From positions 1 to 19,438 of the forward strand of contig JAVBQU010000180.1 of assembly GCA_031548675.1 (NCBI GenBank): a stretch of DNA of 19,438 nucleotides, read 5' to 3'. Below the pieces are notes generated by a model. The model was not told where the DNA came from. It saw only the letters and a program-made list of their open reading frames with translations, and did no database searches. The stretch comes from JAVBQU01 sp031548675 (GTDB lineage: Bacteria; Bacteroidota; Bacteroidia; Bacteroidales; P3). Shown here in pieces: positions 16,001 through 19,438 of this stretch; the first letter of the stretch is position 1; each line of letters starts with the position of its first letter. The translations under genes and the position numbers were made by a program.

Positions 16001-17322
16001 TCCATCGGGGTATATCCCCAAGGTTCATAATATGAAGGGAATATGCTTAAATCGAAAGCGGTAAGAAAGTTGAAATATTCGATATTGAAAACGCCATCGT
16101 TTCCGTTCAAATAAGCTGGAATAAAAACTACTTTTACCTTATCAGTTGGGGCATTATTCAAGCTGTTCCGTTTTAATTGCAAAATAACCGGATCGGTTTT
16201 AGCATTTTGTATATTATGTGTAGAGTATTCATTTAAAACAGGTTCATCAAAGTTCAAATTTTCCATTCGATCAAACATATTGGTGTTTACCCCGTTTTGT
16301 CCTGCCGGAACGGCAATAACAGCCAGCACATCTTTTTCGGGATGAGCTTGATTCAGTTTGCCCAAGGCATCGATAAAAACATCTATTCCTTTGTTTTTAA
16401 ATTCATAACGACCGCTATTAATTACCAGCAAAGCATCTCTGTTCATTTTTTGCTGCACCAATCCTTCTACTACCGTAAATATTTTTTCGCGGGTAACAGC
16501 CCGAACTTTAGCATAGTTTTCGGGTTTAGGAACAAAATCGGTTTCAAATCCATTGGGGGTAACAATATCGGCAGGTTTTTCTAAAAATTGAGCGCATTCC
16601 TTATTAGTCAATTCACTTACAACGGTAAAACTATCGGCTAATTGGGCAGAAAGTTTTTCCATCGAATATTTAGACTCTACGTGAAAGCGTGATGCCATTT
16701 CTTCGCCCTGATATAAATGCAGATTGCTGTAAACCGGCAACCCGTTTCCGGCAACGCAACGACCTAAAACCGTAGCATGCGTGGTAAATACGGTAGCAAT
16801 TTGAGGCATCTGTTTTTTTAAATACAAAATTCCCGAACCTGTCATCCATTCGTGGAAGTGGGCAATTACTTTATCGTTCAATGATAAATAAAATTCATGA
16901 AAGCTTTCAATCACTTTGGCAGCTGCAAAACCGAATAAAAGCGGTTCAATATAATCCCAGCCTCCGGTAAGGCTATCCAATTGATAGGCTTCCCAAAAAC
17001 GGCTCAAGATTTTATCTTTATCGGCAAAATAGGGTGTAAAATCTACTAAAATTACAATCGGTTTTCCGGCAATTTTCCAATGCCCGATACGAAAGCGTAA
17101 GCCTTTTTGCAGAGCATAATCCTGCCATGATTTGAATAAGGTCTTATTTTCCTCAAATTCGGGATGATCGCCTACTCCTTTCCAGACATCAGGTCCGATT
17201 AAAATATAATTGTTTTTTAATTCTTCTGATAAGGTTTTAGCTTTGGTTGATATAACAGTATGGATTCCACCTACTTTATTACAAATTTCCCAACTGGTTT
17301 CAAATACATAATCCGGTCTCAT
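13093..17322 (-). CDS. glgP: Glycogen synthase-like (GT3) / alpha-glucan phosphorylase (GT35) fusion
   Basis: The protein has 1409 residues, about the sum of the two enzymes. Residues ~1-530 resemble eukaryotic-type glycogen synthase (GT3): FETSWEICNKVGGIHTV at 7-23, and YYEPWGYTPMESLAFG with the Glu433-x7-Glu441 catalytic pair. Residues ~550-630 match the phosphorylase N-terminal DUF3417 region (LFEISQNMWWCWTPEVLDLF). Residues ~660-1300 are the compact alpha-glucan phosphorylase type: AYFSMEYGLHDTLKIFSGGLGMLAGD, IYHNNEGHSAF, and EASGTSGEKAVMNG with Lys1163 as the predicted pyridoxal-phosphate lysine. A beta-rich C-terminal domain of about 100 residues follows. The synthase half would extend alpha-1,4-glucan from a nucleotide sugar, and the phosphorylase half would release glucose-1-phosphate. 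Both sets of key residues are present. The same fusion is common in Bacteroidales, where it is usually annotated only as phosphorylase. The start at 17322 fits the GT3 N-terminus. Confidence 0.92.
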   Translation of the reverse strand: MRPDYVFETSWEICNKVGGIHTVISTKAKTLSEELKNNYILIGPDVWKGVGDHPEFEENKTLFKSWQDYALQKGLRFRIGHWKIAGKPIVILVDFTPYFADKDKILSRFWEAYQLDSLTGGWDYIEPLLFGFAAAKVIESFHEFYLSLNDKVIAHFHEWMTGSGILYLKKQMPQIATVFTTHATVLGRCVAGNGLPVYSNLHLYQGEEMASRFHVESKYSMEKLSAQLADSFTVVSELTNKECAQFLEKPADIVTPNGFETDFVPKPENYAKVRAVTREKIFTVVEGLVQQKMNRDALLVINSGRYEFKNKGIDVFIDALGKLNQAHPEKDVLAVIAVPAGQNGVNTNMFDRMENLNFDEPVLNEYSTHNIQNAKTDPVILQLKRNSLNNAPTDKVKVVFIPAYLNGNDGVFNIEYFNFLTAFDLSIFPSYYEPWGYTPMESLAFGIPTITTTLAGFGLWEAEAGNTSDYGICTIARTDDNYEDTVNQITHAIQIALSKTPEEIEKTRHDLLKIRKGVLWESFIKYYNEAYELAVAKSKERKATMLPQDPLYKQFISTNVEKQKPVWKKILIKPVSPPSLAPLFEISQNMWWCWTPEVLDLFFMIDKPRFRQLDANPISFLESLSVKEINQLVENKEFVEKLNAVYAKYKTYMAKTVEKPKEQVAYFSMEYGLHDTLKIFSGGLGMLAGDYLKEASDSNKNMVGIGLLYRFGYFKQTMSFSGEQISERIPQRFSHAPIQAVRDDEGQWMKIAIALPGRIMYAKIWRCDVGRIPLYLLDTDIDDNSAEDREVTAQLYGGNWENRLKQEMLLGIGGIRLIQALKLNPTIYHNNEGHSAFSCIERLVNFIRNDKLTFAQAMEVVRASTLFTTHTPVPAGHDCFSEDMLRVYMSHYADDLLISWRNFMALGRFNEDDNFEKFSMSVLAAKLSQEVNGVSAIHGRVSREMFAGLYPGYYASENHIGHVTNGVHFPTWVSKSWKNLYVKYFGEEFLNDQSNTKYWEKIYGVPDAEIWEVRKKQKRQLFDYVYQRISQDLTDRTENPQLIINTIQNFKPEVLTIGFARRFATYKRAHLLFKNLDKLDKIINNPNRPIQFIFAGKAHPSDKAGQDLITEILRISKLPEFVGKIVFVENYDMDLAKHLVRGVDIWLNTPTRPLEASGTSGEKAVMNGVINFSVLDGWWAEGYKPFAGWALKEEETYQNHALQDALDAETIYSILENEIAPTYYKKDDKGISADWIMYIKNTIAQIAPHFTMKRQLDDYYNKFYTKLFHRSELLTKNGFEITKQLVSWKNKMLRVWDDIEIVEVHTPDSTNHPLALGEYFEASITLQIHDLRPEDIGVEIVFGKKGTADTITEPTEVHALSVETVDRNYVRFFCKLPTTIPGVYDYAYRIYPKNPLLAHRQDFNLVMWA

Positions 17323-17419
17323 ACATTATAGATTTTTTCTAAATAATTCTTTTCTTATTTCTCACTGTAAATGAAATAATTAGAATTACCCAAAATACAT
17401 GTTAAATAATTTATTGTTG

Positions 17420-17427
17420 CAAATGTA
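17420..17427 (-). promoter_or_regulatory. -7-like element upstream of the GT3-GT35 gene
   Basis: The minus strand reads TACATTTG, matching TAnnTTTG, about 98 bases before the ATG at 17322. No -33 box with good spacing is visible. Gene placement and the 219-base gap to the next gene make a separate promoter here plausible. Confidence 0.35.
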
Positions 17428-17541
17428 CGATTTTAAACAATATATGGGAAATTTTGTTTTCCACAGGTTCTTGCTTGTAAATTAAAAGATTGTATTAAAA
17501 CGGAAAGAATGCAAATTAGCTATTTATCAGCTTGAGAAGCC

Positions 17542-18546
17542 CTATTCAATTACAATTTCATTCTCAAAAACTTGTAACGCATCATTTCCTGTAAATCGTA
17601 CTTTTTTAAATTGCTGTTCAAGCATTTTTTTGTTTTTGCCAAAATAACCAATAGCAGCATTAAGCTGTTTGGGATGCACCCGTATGGTTATCATATCCCC
17701 TGTTTTTGAATGCAGTTTTTCTGTCAAAATATCATTCCATATTTCTGTCATTACTAATTCCTTGAACGAAACATGAAAAGGACCAGCTAATAAGTCTTCT
17801 CCTTGCATTAAACCTTCAGTAGGATGCAAGCCCACCCTTAAGATATTTATCTTTGCAGCTTCAAACAGCTTTATTATCTCTTTTGTCCAAAGCACAGCTT
17901 CTTCCAAACTAAGCGGCTGATACTGTTTACTGTTATATAAATCAGCCAATACCGTATCTTTAATAACCAATGCAGGATAAATACGCGTATTAGAAGCCCC
18001 TAATTCAATAATTTTTCGTGCTGTAAAAATTGCTTTATCCATTGTATCACTGGGCAAACCAATCATCATTTGAATACCTAATTCAAAATTATTCTTTCGT
18101 ATTAATCCGGCAGCTTTTTCTATATCTTTTAAGGTATGTCCTCTATTTGCAAAGTGCAAAATATCATCATGCAGCGATTGTCCTCCTAGTTCAATCGTTT
18201 TTACCCCAAAAAGTTTTAGATTATCCAAAATTGATTGGTCGATATAATCCGGACGTGTCGAAAGCCGCACAGAAGATACCTGCCCTTGCTTCAAATACGG
18301 TTGAACTATTTGTAAATACCGGTTCTGCTCTTCAATAGGCATTCCTGTAAAGCTGCCTCCAAAAAAACCTATTTCTATTATCGAATCTGATGGAAAAGTT
18401 TGCAAGTATTTTTCAATAACAGAAACAATATCATACTCATCAGGTTGTTTTACTGTATTAGAAATCCTGTATTGATTACAGTAAATACAGCGAAACGGAC
18501 AGGCTCTTTCCGGAATAAAGACAGGAATAGTAAAATGTTTGGGCAT
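17542..18546 (-). CDS. Elp3-like radical SAM protein without acetyltransferase domain
   Basis: The protein has 334 residues. The radical SAM cluster motif is CPFRCIYC, with Cys16, Cys20 and Cys23 binding a 4Fe-4S cluster for S-adenosylmethionine cleavage. GFFGGSFTGMP supplies the glycine-rich SAM-binding strand. RLSTRPDYID, VKTIELGGQSLHDDIL and IQMMIGLPSDTMDKAI follow the Elp3/HemN-type radical SAM barrel. The C-terminal VGLHPTEGL and AGPFHVSFKELVMTEIW segments match the Elp3-related extension found in bacterial stand-alone members. True Elp3 carries a GNAT acetyltransferase domain and is much longer; that domain is missing here. The substrate is unknown. The family is often annotated simply as radical SAM protein, and tRNA modification is only a guess from Elp3. 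No operon partner is present on the minus strand: about 460 bases lie upstream of it and 219 downstream. Confidence 0.88.
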   Translation of the reverse strand: MPKHFTIPVFIPERACPFRCIYCNQYRISNTVKQPDEYDIVSVIEKYLQTFPSDSIIEIGFFGGSFTGMPIEEQNRYLQIVQPYLKQGQVSSVRLSTRPDYIDQSILDNLKLFGVKTIELGGQSLHDDILHFANRGHTLKDIEKAAGLIRKNNFELGIQMMIGLPSDTMDKAIFTARKIIELGASNTRIYPALVIKDTVLADLYNSKQYQPLSLEEAVLWTKEIIKLFEAAKINILRVGLHPTEGLMQGEDLLAGPFHVSFKELVMTEIWNDILTEKLHSKTGDMITIRVHPKQLNAAIGYFGKNKKMLEQQFKKVRFTGNDALQVFENEIVIE

Positions 18547-19008
18547 AATGATTTAAACAACCCTTCCCATATTTTAGAATCTAAGATTCCAGCTAAATGG
18601 ATGATTGCTATTTTTAGAATTCACATAATAAACTTTAAAAGTGCATAAGCCCAAGTATTCTTTCGCTATGTTTCAGCTATTAATATAAAGGTGTTAAGCA
18701 AACCACAAATTACGGAAAAATTTGTGATATAGTAAAATTCATCACATTCCCAACTTCAGGGTTTCGCAGAGTTCTTTTGCACCTAAATACAACTCAGGAA
18801 AATAATAACTTCTCCAAAATTTCAGGACAACAATAACTATTTATGCACTAGGTTACACACAATTTAAAAACTATATTTCTTTGATAATAAAACCATTAAT
18901 AATAAATTCAAAAATAATAGTTGCATTTTCTTGTGAGATTTAAAAAAAAGATATAATTTTGCATCCGCTTTTCAAACAACTCTTGTAAAGGTAGTTTATG
19001 AAAATGAT
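18547..19008. other. 462-base intergenic region upstream of the tRNA operon
   Basis: No credible protein gene is visible in this very A/T-rich stretch. It contains a TGTGAT…ATCACA inverted repeat (18723-18728 and 18741-18746, 12-base spacer) and, at its right end, the promoter of the tRNA operon. The leader of the radical SAM gene must also lie at its left end, but I could not find a -7 motif for it. Confidence 0.6.
18931..18961 (+). promoter_or_regulatory. Promoter of the tRNA operon (-33 TTG, -7 TAATTTTG)
   Basis: TTG at 18931-18933 and TAATTTTG at 18954-18961 are separated by exactly 20 bases, fitting the Bacteroidetes primary sigma consensus (TTTG, about 19-21 bases, TAnnTTTG). It is the best promoter in the window. 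Transcription should begin near 18967, about 40 bases before the first tRNA. The TTG is embedded in TTTTCTTG. Confidence 0.75.
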
Positions 19009-19082
19009 GCCGATGTAGCTCAGTTGGCCAGAGCAGCTGATTTGTAATCAGCTGGTCGGGGGTTCGAATCCCTCCATCGGCT
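19009..19082 (+). tRNA. tRNA-Thr (anticodon UGU)
   Basis: The cloverleaf is complete. The acceptor GCCGATG pairs with CATCGGC (7 bp) and the discriminator is T. The anticodon stem GCTGA/TCAGC has the loop TTTGTAA with TGT at 19043-19045, and the T-arm has the loop TTCGAAT. No CCA is encoded. First of four tandem tRNAs. Confidence 0.96.
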
Positions 19083-19151
19083 CTCCAAAATACTAAGAAG
19101 TTCTTTAAATTCTGAATGTCGTAACAATTCACTTCTATAGAAATTGTTCTT

Positions 19152-19234
19152 GGGGATGTCGCATAGTGGCAATTGCACCAGACTGTAAATCTGTCCTCCT
19201 ACGGAGTTCGGTGGTTCGAGTCCACCCATCCCCA
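19152..19234 (+). tRNA. tRNA-Tyr (anticodon GUA)
   Basis: A class II tRNA of 83 bases with a long variable arm between the anticodon stem and the T-arm, as expected for bacterial tRNA-Tyr. The acceptor GGGGATG pairs with CATCCCC and the discriminator is A. The anticodon loop CTGTAAA has GTA at 19185-19187, and the T-loop is TTCGAGT. No CCA is encoded. Second in the cluster, 69 bases after tRNA-Thr. Confidence 0.96.
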
Positions 19235-19278
19235 CAAAACCAAGGCATGCATTGCATGTTTAAACGCAGATAATATAA

Positions 19279-19351
19279 GCGGAAGTAGCTCATTTGGTAG
19301 AGCGATAGCCTTCCAAGCTATAGGTGGCGGGTTCGAGCCCCGTCTTCCGCT
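19279..19351 (+). tRNA. tRNA-Gly (anticodon UCC)
   Basis: The acceptor GCGGAAG pairs with CTTCCGC and the discriminator is T. The anticodon stem ATAGC/GCTAT has the loop CTTCCAA with TCC at 19312-19314. The T-stem and loop are GCGGG-TTCGAGC-CCCGT. No CCA is encoded. Third in the cluster, 44 bases after tRNA-Tyr. Confidence 0.96.
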
Positions 19352-19362
19352 CTTTTTTATCA

Positions 19363-19434
19363 GCCGTTGTAGCTCAGGGGTAGAGCGCTTCCTTGGTAAG
19401 GAAGAGGTCATGAGTTCAAATCTCATCAATGGCT
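19363..19434 (+). tRNA. tRNA-Thr (anticodon GGU)
   Basis: The acceptor GCCGTTG pairs with CAATGGC (one G·U) and the discriminator is T. The anticodon stem CTTCC/GGAAG has the loop TTGGTAA with GGT at 19395-19397. The T-arm is ATGAG-TTCAAAT-CTCAT. It lies only 11 bases after tRNA-Gly and four bases before the window end. In the conserved arrangement the next gene is EF-Tu. Confidence 0.96.
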
Positions 19435-19438
19435 CTCT

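Noticed and set aside
17445..17463. Hairpin TGGGAAA/TTTTCCA as a terminator for the radical SAM gene
   Set aside because: The stem is only 7 bp with a wobble pair, and no U-tract follows in the direction of transcription.
18723..18746. CRP-like site TGTGAT…ATCACA
   Set aside because: The half-sites are 12 bases apart where CRP requires a 6-base core between TGTGA and TCACA, and there is no sensibly placed target promoter.
18908..19429. Minus-strand open frames of 71-76 residues across the tRNA cluster
   Set aside because: They are antisense translations of the tRNAs. Phrases such as 'GGIRTPDQL' are a well-known artefact of tRNA-derived frames.
1..19438. Mobile elements, CRISPR arrays, toxin-antitoxin or phage-defence genes
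   Set aside because: I found no transposase, integrase, regularly spaced repeats or defence-type domains. All large frames match core Bacteroidetes families.

Overview
The window looks like a core chromosomal segment of a low-GC Bacteroidetes bacterium, most likely a member of the Bacteroidales. Four things point there. It has the gene block DUF6089 protein – uppS – bamA – ompH – ompH. It carries a NagB/PIG-L fusion and a glycogen synthase-like/alpha-glucan phosphorylase fusion. It encodes a type IX secretion 'plug' (DUF5103) protein. Start codons are preceded by A-rich DNA without Shine-Dalgarno sequences, and several leaders contain the Bacteroidetes -7 motif TAnnTTTG. I see no insertion sequence, prophage, CRISPR array or other sign of recent transfer.

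Layout. Positions 1-681 are the 3' part of purM (purine synthesis), cut by the window edge. Positions 784-2712 hold a bifunctional amino-sugar enzyme (NagB-like deaminase plus PIG-L deacetylase). Two hairpin terminators fill 2713-3015. Positions 3016-8453, all on the minus strand and read right to left, form an envelope-biogenesis cluster: a DUF6089 outer-membrane-type protein, undecaprenyl diphosphate synthase (uppS), the BamA outer-membrane insertase, and two tandem OmpH/Skp-like periplasmic chaperones. The DUF5103 gene (8731-9999, +) diverges from this cluster and converges on an AsmA-family gene (10124-12928, -). A 22-bp perfect inverted repeat separates the two. Positions 13093-17322 (-) encode the 1409-residue GT3-GT35 glycogen-metabolism fusion. 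Positions 17542-18546 (-) encode a stand-alone Elp3-like radical SAM protein.

The right end (19009-19434, +) is a four-tRNA operon: Thr(UGU), Tyr(GUA), Gly(UCC), Thr(GGU). A good -33/-7 promoter precedes it. This order is the conserved thrU-tyrU-glyT-thrT set that precedes an EF-Tu gene (tufB) in many bacteria, so tuf probably begins just past the window edge.

Functionally, uppS (lipid carrier for cell-wall and surface glycans), bamA and the ompH pair (outer-membrane protein transport and assembly), the DUF6089 protein, the AsmA protein and the DUF5103 protein all bear on building the envelope. The two fusion proteins handle amino-sugar and glucan storage metabolism. I did not find a convincing undescribed system. 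The best leads are the two enzyme fusions, a changed active-site residue in the NagB domain, the unusual BamA C-terminus, and a possible tiny transcript at about 2905-2973.
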